Shown here one piece after another: positions 33,241 through 44,423 of a stretch of 64,000 nt of DNA (position 1 is its first letter; every line of letters starts with the position of its first letter). The DNA is taken from assembly GCA_951812925.1 (NCBI GenBank), contig OX638370.1:4984001-5048000 (forward strand). Reading direction: 5' to 3'. Both the position numbers and the translations under genes were made by a program. This stretch comes from Calliopum simillimum (lineage: Eukaryota > Arthropoda > Insecta > Diptera > Lauxaniidae). The notes below the pieces were generated by a model. The model did no database searches. It was not told where the DNA came from and was given only the letters and a program-made list of their open reading frames with translations.

Positions 33241-33536
33241 GATTTAATGGCAAGATTTATACATATATGTCAGCACTGCTAAATTTCCGGTGGAAAAGTT
33301 GTATAAGCAAATAAGTCTAGTTAATTTCTGTTCCCTCTTTGAAAATTAAATACCGACGGGTTGCACATTTCTTTTGGTTTATTTTGATGAATTGATCTCA
33401 AGTATAGAATAAAAACAATTGTTACATTTTCGTAAAACTAAAATCCGCGGCAGCACTAATTACCACCATAAATTTCAAAATCGTATGGCGACCCTAACAA
33501 TTAATTTAGCAACAAAAATTAAATGCAACATTATGA

Positions 33537-33833
33537 AGGCCCCTATTGCGAATAGAAACGAAATTTCGTTTCGCTAAAGCAAACTTAAACCAAAAAATTT
33601 GATCCAAAATAATGATCCAGAACTGTATAATCTACCTTTTATCATAACTTAGGAAAACTTCACATTTCTCACCAACTCAACTTGCTAAATTTTTTTAACA
33701 AAACACCATGACGGTCAAAATATCAGTAGACACGGAAACTGACAGCTCTAGTTTCTAATGGCAATGCGAATTTTATAATAGTAACCAATTTAGAAACGAA
33801 GTAAAATTTCGATCCTATTCGCAATAGGGGCCT
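33537..33833. mobile_element. TIR element, ends AGGCCCCTATTGCGAATAG
   Basis: 297 bp with AGGCCCCTATTGCGAATAG on the left and CTATTCGCAATAGGGGCCT on the right. Inner arms also pair loosely (GAAACGAAATTTCG / CGAAGTAAAATTTCG). Target duplication not resolved. Confidence 0.75.
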
Positions 33834-34752
33834 AAATAATACAAGGTAGAAGCTAATTATCAAATTCATTAATAAAAAAACCCAATTTTTTCCAATAATA
33901 CCTTCGTACGAAAAAGTGTCCAACTTTTAACAGAATGTCTTTTTATGCAGCATACCTGCTTACCAAAACTAAAAATTTAACAATTAAAAAAAAGAAATTC
34001 AAAGGACTTGATAATTTTCACGTCAGACAGTTATCTTTTATGAAACAATTATCCCTTTTTGCATGAAACAATTATCCCTTATCATCTAATTCGATGGGAA
34101 CTAAATCGAATCGAGAATGTGGTATCTTATATGTATTTTGATTTCCAGAATCTAAATCCAAAGTTTTTTGATTTTGATTGGAAAATCAGTATATATTATC
34201 ACAAACCAAATTAATGTTCCAAAGTATTAGTTTATATAATACAAAGATAAACTAAAACTTTGGCCTTGTCATGAATTGACATTCTTGAAAATTTTTTTCC
34301 AGACTGTAATGGAGGCCAATCGAGACTAAAAGGCATTCTGGGAAAAAATGTTCGAGAATATTAAGTCATCATAAGGTCCATTCCATCCATCATCAAAACC
34401 ATCTGGGAGCAGCGATTGCTTAGCACAACAAAAATATTACCAGTTTAAACAGTTTTAAATACTATTTCGCACGTAACTTCTATAGAAGTTGACTTTAAAA
34501 ATTTACGTAAGAATATTTAGATTTCGAGAATGTAATTAGTTTGATAACAGAAATTTTACATTTTTACACGTACATCAAAAAAATCATGATTGCATAACAT
34601 AAATTAATCTCACAAAAGAGCATCATTTTATCTATTTTCTTGTTGAGTTTTGTTCAAATTTAGCTTTTAGATATAATTTATACTGTATTAATTGTATGTA
34701 TGCAAGTTAATCTATAAAATTAAAACATAAAACTTATCCCGAAAAGTTAAGT

Positions 34753-35116
34753 TTAAGCCGGACCGCCACGGTTAATGTATTCTTCTTCAACTGGATCAAT
34801 TGGTTTACGCCAGTAACGCGGTGGTAATTCCCAATCTTCAATAGCAGCTCCCTTGATTTAATAGAGAAAAAAATTCATCAAAGTGGGAAATATTGTCATC
34901 ATTTATTAAAGACATGCAAGACAATGAGTCTTATCGTTAGTAGGAAATGGTTTTACAAACTTGTGTTCTACTTGCAGTAGTCGGTTTGGAAATTGCACCT
35001 GCCTGTTTTGCTGTCGGTGCTCCACCAGATGCTTGCAAATAGCCACCTTTGCGGAATTTAATTAGTGGTACGCGCTTGCCAGCGGCAAACCACCTGGAAA
35101 CCGTCTGGAAAACCAT
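34753..35116 (-). CDS. KGD4: KGD4/MRPS36 homologue (2-oxoglutarate dehydrogenase component 4)
   Basis: Two exons: 35116-34961 and 34851-34753 (stop 34755-34753), both phase 0, encoding 84 aa. The family is a small mitochondrial matrix protein, first named mitoribosomal MRPS36, now known as an adaptor holding E3 in the 2-oxoglutarate dehydrogenase complex. Seen: a short basic N-terminus with VPLIKFRKGG (human protein has TPLIRFPDRR as I recall), an Ala/Thr-rich linker, and a conserved C-terminal ELPPRYWRKPIDPVEEEYIN followed by RGGPA (human ends in EEMEFIQRGGPE). The ATG at 35116 gives VFQTVSRWFAAGKRVP; an upstream in-frame start at 35164 is possible but adds an unlikely 16 residues. Divergent from calypso, 4.7 kb away. 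Confidence 0.8.
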
Positions 35117-37199
35117 TTTAACTATAGCAAAAATACTTTTTTCCAAATATTTTTGCTTGGACAATTTTTGCTCAACAAAGAAAAATAAAATGTCAAAGAA
35201 CAGCTGATTTTGAGAAGTACAAATTCAATTCCAAACGTTCCACTTTGACGTTCTACTAAAAAAAAAAATTAATAGTGCTGCCACACAAAATTTTTTTTGG
35301 AAAACAAAAATTTAATGAAAAAACCAGGGTATTGTTTTCGATAACAAAAACTACTGAGTCGTCGGCCTGGTTAACCAGCCTAAAATCACAAAATCTTGAT
35401 AATAACAGAACCACGTTCACACCTTTTACCTGGAAAAGTCATCTATCATTTCAATGACACTTTTTTGGCGTTTACAAAATCACGACACTATTTTCACTTT
35501 TTTCAAATATATTTTTATATATTTCGTTATTTAATTTTTTTTTAAAACAATTGAGACAAACACAATTTAGATTTGAGGTTTAATTTGCGTTTTATTAAAA
35601 ATGTTTTATTTGTTTACATTTTGCATTTTGTGATACCACCTGCCGATTTTTTGGGTTAAATGATCTAATTATATAAAAACTAGCTAATCTTTTCCATACA
35701 AATCGAAAAGCATTTTATATGGAAAACTATCCTGGTTACTGCTTAATCAGCATTCATCTGGTTAACCAGGCAAGTGAGTCTAGGGTATTAAACACAGCTC
35801 GACCCCAATGATAATTTATATAAGCTGTGTTCTAGTAGAAATTGGAGCTAAAACGGATTGTCAAAAGTGCTGCCGCTTCAGCAAAATGTTCCATAGTGAA
35901 ACAGAGAGGAAAGCCCTATGTGAAGTCCCGATCAAGAAAAGTATATCAAAAATATACCCAAAATTTGTCAGTGACACACAAAATACATGCGCATTTTTCA
36001 CGCGCGTGAACGCATCCCAGCAAATCCTGTAACCGTTACCAACCTTATTATGTAAGAGTTACAAATCTCGTATTATACCAGTTACATTTCTTCTAGCATC
36101 GGGAAAAAAATAACCACTTTTGCCCTATCCGTGTGATCGTGCATCCTTGTCTTATTAATGCGACTTTCTCATAAACAAAAATAAAAAAAAACTATAGCTG
36201 TCTCTTTCATTTTTTTCAATTCCTTTTGTAGACATTCTCTCAATTTATGTTAATAAATAATAATCGAACTGAAGTTGTGGAAAAATTATTTTATTGTCAA
36301 AATGAATTACAATTTTGTAGAATTGATGATGGGCTTAGCTGCATTCAATTAAGAAGCTTCTTTGTAGTATCGAGCTGCAGGTTTACCTACGGTTGACGTC
36401 TTTCTGGATAATTCGGCAGTTTTTTGTAAAATATGAAATGATATAAAAGAAATAAAGATTTGTTGATTTTTCTTTGGGTTTTCAGCTTTATTAATTTTTA
36501 TTTACCTTATCGTTGCTGATGTTGGGTTTTGAATTGGTATACAATGTTATTTTATTTGAATGGACTTTGATTGACGATAAAATACGATTCAATTTTATTC
36601 TCTGTCAACTTGATATTTTTTGAGAAAGGAAGCAAGGCATCGTTTTGATTATATCTTACCCTTTTTAAATTTCTTTGTGGTAGTAAATTCAGAAAAATGT
36701 ATCATAGTATGTGTTAAACGGGTCAGTCCATAATTCAATATGGTTATGTAGGATTTGCTGGGATTTTTTTTGTATGAAATTCATAGAACAATGTGGGAAA
36801 TTGATTTTTACGCAATGCATGAAATTTCCCAATTTTGAAATTGGGAAATTTCACTTTGACAATCATTTGTTTTGAAAAATACAAAGGCGCAGTGGAAGCA
36901 ACATAATTGACAGTCAATAGAATTTTTCAAAATTAACAAATTTTCGTTTAATAAAAGCGATTGATGTTTTAAAACGCGTTTAAAAAAAAGCAAAAACTGG
37001 AGGAATTCACCCAGAAGCTGAAAGTGCTTGGTAAAGTAACTTTTTATAATTCATAGTGCGCTTCTTATAATTTTTTTTTTCCAGCCCATAGTCAAAAATC
37101 GGCATCAAATGTCAACTGAATAGATGCGCATGTATTTTAAGTGCAGAATCACGCATGCGTAAAAAATGCTCATGTATTTTGATAAAAAAAGGATATCCC

Positions 37200-37360
37200 A
37201 GTGATATACGGAATGTAACGCTTTGCATACATCACAATGATATCAAAAAAAGATATCAAAATGATATCAAAAAATGATATCAAAATGAAATACAAAAATT
37301 GTATGTCAATGATATACAAAAGTTGTATATCATTTTGATATCCATTTCTTATACAAAATT
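37200..37360. repeat. GATATC-rich tandem repeat, left copy
   Basis: Irregular repeats of ATGATATCAAAAAAAGATAT and ATACAAAAATTGTAT units. A similar block in the same orientation lies at 38700-38860, on the other side of the foldback. Confidence 0.6.
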
Positions 37361-37407
37361 TACATAACCAATTTTGAGTCTGATAACACTAGACAACAGC
37401 CAAAATG

Positions 37408-38460
37408 TAACATTTTGCAGACCATATTTTCTAAACTAATTTGAGGTCGCTGAGTCCGAAAATCGCATTTATTTTTTTTTCTAGGGGCCGTTCTCGAGAT
37501 AATCGACCTTTTCGATTTTTGAGGTTATAGCTCCATTTTTTCGAACATATTTTGAGAAACCTAATTTCGATCGAATATGTTTTTGCACTATTATAGAGAA
37601 AGTGCGCATTTTTGATTCGAATGTGAAATCGGTTTTGTTATATGGGTGCGAAACATGGCTTGTTACTGAACAACTAACAAACAAGCTGCAAGTATTCGTC
37701 AACAAATGTTTAAGGCGTATACTAAAGGTTTGGTGGCCTCGCACTATATCAAATGCCGAGCTACATCTAAAATGCAAACAGAAGGCTATAGCAAACGAGA
37801 TCAAGCTGCGCAAATGGGGATGGATTGGTCACACTCTCCGGAAACCACACAGCGAAGTTTGTCGCCAGGCCCTTGAGTGGAATCCACAAGGCAGTAGAGG
37901 ACGTGGTAGACCCAAAACCAACTGGAAAAGGTCGTTGGAAAAGGAAATCCAAGAATCGGGAAAATCGTGGCAAGAGATCAAAGTCATCGCAAGGGATCGT
38001 GACAAATGGAGAGATTTCATATTGGCCCTACATACATACATGTATGTATGTATTCTCCTTTAACTCCTAGGAGGAGCATAGGGCCAATACTCAGCATACA
38101 TACATACATAGAGAAAAAGCTACTGGCAAAAATAACCGTGTTTAATTTGGCTTAAACACGAAAAAGTGTAAAAAACTACTATAAAAATGAACTTTTTGTT
38201 GCTATAACTCAGCCAATTTGAATCGGATCTTAGATATTGGTACACTTGTTAGAAGCTTAAGAATTTTTCTCAATAATAGTGTAAAAAGATACTCGATCGA
38301 AATTGGGTTTCTCAAAATATGTTCGAAAAAATGGAGCTATAACCTCAAAAATCGAAAAGGTCGCTTATCTCGAGAACGGCCGCTAAGAAAAAGAAATAAA
38401 TACGATTTTCGGACTCAGCGACCTCAAATTAGTTTAGAAAATATGGACCGCAAAATGTTA
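37408..38460. repeat. foldback element interrupted by a retrotransposon
   Basis: Left arm 37408-37600 and right arm about 38271-38460 are inverted copies (TAACATTTTGC... / ...GCAAAATGTTA; inner GACCTTTTCGATTTTTGAGG against CCTCAAAAATCGAAAAGGTC). A 506-bp retroelement sits at the end of the left arm. Confidence 0.75.
37602..38107 (+). mobile_element. 5'-truncated non-LTR retrotransposon (RTE-like tail)
   Basis: Open frame with the C-terminal tail common to many RTE-type and related reverse transcriptases: LLYGCETWLVTEQLTNKLQV, FVNKCLRRILKVWWP, RKWGWIGHTLRK, GSRGRGRPKTNWKRSLEKEI, IARDRDKWRDF. The 3' end has a hairpin-forming CTCCTTTAACTCCTAGGAGG stretch and a (CATA)n tail. It is flanked by a perfect 9-bp duplication ATAGAGAAA (37593-37601 and 38108-38116), so it is an authentic 5'-truncated insertion. 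Confidence 0.85.
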
Positions 38461-38699
38461 CACACACATATAATGGCGAAATTTTGCAATATTGTGGTTG
38501 ATCGTCGGCAACAAGTTTTTAGGAATCGCCCTCATGCAGCAAATGAATGATGTGTCGGTTTTTTTGAACTCAATTATAATTTTGGTGCTTTTCACTAATT
38601 TCATGAGAAAATTCACTTCTTACTAAAATTGGCTGCGCGTCCGCTTTCCATACTTTCTGTTTTCCCAACCACAGGCTGCAGTGTCAGTGACATACTTAA

Positions 38700-38860
38700 T
38701 TTGCGTATATCACCATGATATCAAAAAAAGATATCAAAATGATATCAGAAAAAGATATTTAAATGATATCAAAAAAAGATATCAAAAGGATATACAAAAA
38801 TTGTATATCAGCAGCAGATACATTTTTGATATCATTTTGATATACATTTCTGATACAATG
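38700..38860. repeat. GATATC-rich tandem repeat, right copy
   Basis: ATGATATCAAAAAAAGATAT-type units and an ATACAAAAATTGTATATCA stretch, similar to the block at 37200-37360 in the same orientation. Confidence 0.6.
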
Positions 38861-39427
38861 ACAAGAAATTGACAAATTTTCTTCATCGGGGTAGGGCTCC
38901 TATGTAATCTTACAATGTGTTGGGTTCAGCTTTGCATCAAAAAGTTTATTTACCTAGCTGCCGGATTTTTTTTTTTTTCAAACTTCTCGTTTAGAATATA
39001 CTGAGTTTGTTATGTGAAAAGAAATTTGTATAACTGTTTCTAGCCATTTTCTAGAGCTAACTTTTAGATAATCCATTACTTTAAAAAAATAGGCTCGATT
39101 TTGGGTTACTAGTTTTAAGTTTAAAATATTTTCTTCATTAATTTTAAGTAACTTTTTATAAGCTCCGACAGCAAGAGCTTAATTTTAAATCTTAATTCCT
39201 GCAATCAATTTGTATTTTGCTAATATGATATTAAATTTTTTTCTAATGCCGATTTAGTTTTTGAAAAACAAATCGGTATTTTTTCTGCCCTCCCTCTGAA
39301 TGGCACTTTTTTTCCAGAAAAAATGCAGAATTTTTTTGAGCAACGAAAACGCTATAATACTAAATGATGTTAGCGTGATCTAAGCAAATATAATGACGAA
39401 TAAAATAAATTATCGCTCACTATCCTT

Positions 39428-39566
39428 TTAATAGTTCGTTTCCACATAAGATTTACGAGGTGATTTAGCCATATCTTACCTCACTCAACATGTATAAAAC
39501 GTCAAATAAATCTAAAAACAGCAGTAATTCACCACAAAAATCTCCGGTGAAAACAGGCTTTAACAA
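39428..39566. mobile_element. MITE relic upstream of calypso
   Basis: TTCGTTTCCACATAAGATTT...GAGGTGATTTAG on the left and AATCTCCGGTGAAAACAGGC on the right are the decayed ends of the family typified at 13274-13398. Confidence 0.6.
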
Positions 39567-39815
39567 TGCTCATGATCACAACTTCACACACTAACAAGTT
39601 GCATAAAAAATTTGACTATCTGAAATATCCTATTGATTATGACCAACTTCAGAAGAATCAAAAAAAAAAAAAAAGTGTCAAAAGTTGTTTGGGAAAAATA
39701 AAAAAGTCTATTGAATTTTGTTTCAATTCGTTCTTAAATAAAAATATATTATTTTCGAAAAGTTGTTATTTATAAAACAGAAAAAATACATTTCCATAGC
39801 GAAATAGGGGCTCAC

Positions 39816-41209
39816 ATGGCCAGCAATAAAATGCCGGTTGATATCAATCGCTTAACAGATGGCTGGCTTGAGCTCGAATCGGATCCAGGTCTTTTTACGC
39901 TGCTGCTGGAAGACTTCGGTGTAAAGGATGTGCAGGTGGAGGAAGTTTATGATTTACAAAAACCCATTGAAGGACCAGTTTATGGATTTATTTTCTTATT
40001 TCGCTGGATTGAAGAAAGACGCGCAAGACGAAAAATTGTGGAGACTACAGCGGAAATTTTTGTCAAGGACGAGGAGGCCGTTTCCAGTATTTTCTTTGCA
40101 CAGCAAGTAGTCCCCAACAGTTGTGCCACACATGCGCTACTCTCAGTTTTGTTAAATTGCAATGAAGCCGACTTACATTTAGGCGATACACTTAGCCGAC
40201 TAAAGGCTCACACAAAAGGCATGTGTCCGGAGAATAAAGGATGGGCGATTGGAAATACTCCTGAGTTGGCCTGCGCGCATAATTCACATGCTATGCCACA
40301 GGCGCGTCGTCGTTTGGATAAAGGTGCTGGTGCAGGAATATCGACGGGTCGTTTTACCGGTGAGGCCTTTCACTTTGTTAGTTTCGTACCAATTAATGGG
40401 CATCTGTTCGAATTGGATGGCCTCAAACCCTATCCAATGGATCATGGACCTTGGGAAGAGTGTGAAGACTGGACGGATAAATTTCGTCGTGTTATGGCTG
40501 ATCGATTGGGAATTTCAACGGGAGAGCAGGATATACGATTCAATTTAATGGCCGTTGTGCCAGATCGACGCATAGCCATAACGCACAAGTTGAAAATGTT
40601 GCGCACAAATCAAGCAATTGTTTCGGGTACGCTGCAAAAATTACTAAAGGCTAATGAAGAAGGCGAGGCGTCATTGGGGACGGGTGCTAAAGAATCTATG
40701 GGCGAGAGCGGTGGTGACGTTAGCGTTCAAAATCGCAGCACCTCCACACCTACATCGCTGCTAGAGCCAAATGCTTTCACCGTACGCGATTTGCAATCGC
40801 TGTTAAAGAATCTGGATTCGGAAATCGCAATAAATGAGCAACATTTAAATGATGAAAACGATAGGCGTTATATGTTTAAAGTAAGCAACCATTGAAACTT
40901 TTGATTACCATGTGTCGCTAACGTATTTGCTTATATCTCATGTAATAGGTGGATGATTGTCGGCGCACACATAATTACGATCAATTTATCTGCACATTTT
41001 TGTCAATGTTGGCACATCAAGGTGTGCTCGGTGAATTAGTTTGTCAACATTTGTTGCCTTCAAAGAAAATCAGTGGACAAAGTGCCGCAAATCGTATAAA
41101 TAAGCAAAACTCAAATTCAACAACAACCCAGAAGCAAAAAAACGGTAAATCAACTAAAGCGCCTGGTCGACGGAGAAAAGGACGTAATAAATCGAAGAAG
41201 CGAAAGTAA
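39816..41209 (+). CDS. calypso: Calypso, BAP1-type ubiquitin C-terminal hydrolase
   Basis: Nuclear deubiquitinase that, with Asx, removes ubiquitin from histone H2A in the Polycomb PR-DUB complex. Exons 39816-40880 and 40949-41209 (phase 0), about 441 aa. Seen: UCH domain residues ~12-240 starting [20 protein letters not shown], oxyanion Gln97 and catalytic Cys103 in [14 protein letters not shown], catalytic His186 in [14 protein letters not shown], Asp201 in [10 protein letters not shown]. The second exon encodes the ULD ([30 protein letters not shown]), which binds Asx in the family, and a Lys/Arg-rich tail ending [13 protein letters not shown], which in the family contacts nucleosomal DNA. 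All active-site residues are intact. Start: first in-frame ATG before [14 protein letters not shown]. Tail-to-tail with clueless; a MITE begins 46 bp after the stop. Confidence 0.95.
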
Positions 41210-41255
41210 AATATTAATTTAAAGCAGTATACAATTTCATTTTATGCGTTTTATT

Positions 41256-41363
41256 GGGGGTTATCCTGAATAAATATTGCCGGGAAATTTTCTTAAACTG
41301 CAATGGAGAATGCACAGCAGTCTGAGAAAAATTCAGCGAGAGTATTTATTCACGATAAGCCCC
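41256..41363. mobile_element. GGGGGTTATC MITE, copy 2
   Basis: 108 bp, ends GGGGGTTATCCTGAATAAAT and ATTTATTCACGATAAGCCCC, with ATT duplicated at 41253-41255 and 41364-41366. Same family as 24539-24647. It starts 46 bp downstream of the calypso stop codon and so probably lies within the transcript. Confidence 0.8.
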
Positions 41364-42889
41364 ATTATATTTAAGGTGTTCGTTAAAACATGGAAATTCC
41401 TCGAAAACCTCGTAAACTCGTAAAACTGTCGAAATTTTTATTGATTTTGACAACTATTTATTTATTATCTTATAAATCATTGGAAAAATTATTATAAGTA
41501 AATTTGTTGGGTTTTGGTTATTTTCTATTTGTTTGTTTTGTCCGAGCCACCATATCGTGCAGGGTTAAATTTTTCTTGCTTTGGATCATGTTATTGCATA
41601 CACACAAATTCATTTGAAGGTGTGATCTGATCGGATATGTTGAGAAAGTGTGAAAAAATTATAAAAAAAAATATCATTTATCGATTGACTGATTTTCAAC
41701 TGCTTACATCCTTCAAGTTAAGAGATGACTTGAAATTTATGCTTACAAAATTTATTCTTTGAACTAAAATGAACGAGTTGGTAAGTCCTTAATAAAAAGT
41801 TTTAATCAGTTGATATTAATGAGTGAAAATAACTCACTTTATTCGTTCGTCATACATGATACGGCTATAAAACTCAAATTTTTTTCATTTTCATAATTTA
41901 TTTCATAAGGTTTTTACTTGATTTAAATAGCCAAGAAGGCTATAATAGCTGTAGTAGCGAAACTATTATTATTAACTATTACGAGCTCATGAGGTTTTCA
42001 AGACGTTTACACGTTTTAAGGAATACCATTATTGTGTTATGAAAATGCAAATTCTATAAGTTACTAAGCAAATCGCTTAAAAAACGTGCACATAAAAAAT
42101 ATACGAGACATACAACATTAGTGCAGTAAAATTAGCTAAAATATCACTGAAAATTGGAGAAAATTGCTGCGGCTTTGAAACTTGGCATAGTTTATTAGAC
42201 TATAGTAACTTTACAAAAAAAAAAAAGGAAATTTTTGTGTTAGAAAGAAGTTCAAAAAATGAAAATGTGCAAAAATTACGACTTTTCCTTGGGAAATTTT
42301 TTTGTGCGACGCATAGTTTTTAAGTAATTTGTCAAAAACTTGCTCTTTTGATATTCGAACCCCAAGAAAAGGGGGTTTGACACCTGACACCCCTTTGAGT
42401 GGTGAACCTTTTTTTTTTTTTTTTTTGTAGTTACTACATTGTAGTAAGCAGCAGTTTTTTCCTTTTTAGATATTTAATTTAACTGTACTACATAAATAAA
42501 TCCTAATAATATTATTTAACTGTGTTTTAATAGGGATTGCTTAGGATTTGCTAATTTACAACATTAGAAGGATATTCCTAAAATATTTAAAGTGAAAAAG
42601 ACATGGCTTTTTCGTTTGATTGTTTCCATATTTGTCTTATAAATTTCTGCGGATTTTAGCATGCATGTTTCGTAAATCCCCTAGATGGTGAAGTTTGTGC
42701 CCGAGACACGTTTACAGAGTGTATAGATAACTAGTCATTCTACTCACTCGAAATTATCGTAACTATTTTTTAAACACATTGCATAGAGCCATTTTGCGGT
42801 CATAGGTGACAGGAAAACTTTTTCTATTGGTGGAACTCTTAAGTGAAATTAATTTTTTAACTGCCAAGTGCTCGGAAAATTGTGCATGT

Positions 42890-43260
42890 CGAAAAAACTT
42901 TTCGAAATAACGCCAGAAAAATCTCCATACAAAATTCTTGCGTTATTTCCATTTTGTTTTGGAAATAAAGCCATAAAGTTTTCTGGCGTTATTTGCAAAA
43001 ATTATGGCTTTATTACCATAATTATGTAGTTCACGAAAAGGAAATAACGCCAAAAACTTTTCTGGCGTTATTTCCTAGTTAATTTTTGCCTTTATTTCCA
43101 AAACAAAATGGAAATAACGCCAAAATCTTGTAAGTAAATTTTACTGGCGTTATTTTGAAAAATTCTCTGACGTTATTTCCTATTGGTTTTTTTCCAAAAA
43201 CTCTTGGAGTTATTTCCTAATTAGTTTTTAGCTTTACTTTCAAAAATTAATGCCAAAAAA
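42890..43260. repeat. AACGCC-family repeat block
   Basis: At least eight units of GGAAATAACGCCARAAA or its complement TTTYTGGCGTTATTTCC occur in alternating orientation, with TTTCCATTTTGTTTTGGAAA palindromes between them. Related blocks at 18664, 48180, 55430-56700 and 63590. Confidence 0.65.
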
Positions 43261-44423
43261 TTGACTCGATTGTACTGTACAATAAGTACACGTAAATTTT
43301 GTAAAATACGTGATTATGGCGGTACAGTACGCGCCATCGAACGATGTTCAGGTTTGAATACCATCCTTTCAATTGGATGTATTTGGCATCTAGCGGTGCT
43401 CGACTATGATTTTTAAAATTAAACAAAGTTCGTTAAATCTTTTATATCTGATGTATTTATTTCCATTCTCTATTTAACTCAACAATTTTATATTAAATAT
43501 TTTCTTTTATTAATAATAATAAAAATATTAGATTTTTCCATATGTATAACAAAAAAAAAAACAAAAATAGTTTTTTTTTTTTCTATTTGGTGTTTTGCAA
43601 TTTTAACTATTTTTGCGCTTTAACAAAACAAAACTAAAAATGTATATTAAAGTGATCAGCGATACACATTAGAAAAGAGTTGCAATTAAAAACATTTGCT
43701 TTTTGAAACAAATCAACATGTATTCCAATTAGATTGTAGCTTAGTTTTTTGTGAATCACTATTATGAGGCCATTATTTAAACAAAAATAACATGTATAGT
43801 TAGAGTTTAAAAAAGAAAGAAAAAATTTTAACAATATTTATTTATTTAGCTTGTGGCTGCATTCATTTCAAGTTTATTTTTTTAATTAAAAAAAAAAATT
43901 ACAAATCGTTCTACAATAAGATGAACTGGGAGAAGGCGGTGGCGGCGGCGCAAACATTATAAAAAGTAATTTAAATATAAATCACTTTATTTTACTTTTA
44001 TGTATTACATTTATATTTCTTTTTTTAGTTCTTTATTCATGTGTAAGTTTATGTGAAAGTTTTGCGATTTTCGTAATAGAAATGCAAATCTTATTTGTTC
44101 TTTAGCTGCCTGAATGCGTCGTGCTTCAAAACTTAATACTAAAGTTATTTCGTCGTAATTTTTTTTTTTTTTTTTTTTGAGCAGATAACAATTTTTTTTT
44201 TCTTTTTTGATTGCAATTTACTCATTTATAATAGGGTTATTTTAGACATTATAATAATAATGCAAATTATGGATTTCAATATAAATAGTTAAGAAGAAAC
44301 CAATGTAATTATAATTCCTTTCAATACATTTTATCGCTGCATAGAAATAGTTTTTACTTTTTTCGATTTATATATAAGTTATTTTTTTTTTTTATATAAA
44401 CATTAATTACGTTGAAAAACAAT

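Larger units (their letters stand above)
30030..34752. other. LIPT1-KGD4 intergenic region with nested transposons
   Basis: The first ~500 bp upstream of LIPT1 are its presumed 5' flank (a GACGATCGACGATGG stretch near 30353). Then a decayed MITE-like copy near 31735-32010, a jockey-type relic (32091-33240) split by a TIR element (32694-33058), and a TIR element at 33537-33833. The rest is AT-rich with no recognised gene. Confidence 0.5.
35117..39815. other. KGD4-calypso intergenic region
   Basis: No gene recognised. CTGGTTAACCAG-containing strings near 35365 and 35758 may be ends of a decayed element. 37200-37350 and 38700-38860 are GATATC-rich tandem repeats flanking a foldback (37408-38460) that contains a retrotransposon fragment. 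A MITE relic at about 39428-39566 lies 250 bp before the calypso ATG. The calypso promoter was not identified. Confidence 0.5.
41210..44423. other. calypso-clueless tail-to-tail intergenic region
   Basis: 41256-41363 MITE in the presumed calypso 3' UTR. 42890-43260 AACGCC-family repeats. 43460-44423 is AT-rich and is probably the clueless 3' UTR, with minus-strand AATAAA signals near 43835-43850. No gene recognised between. Confidence 0.5.
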
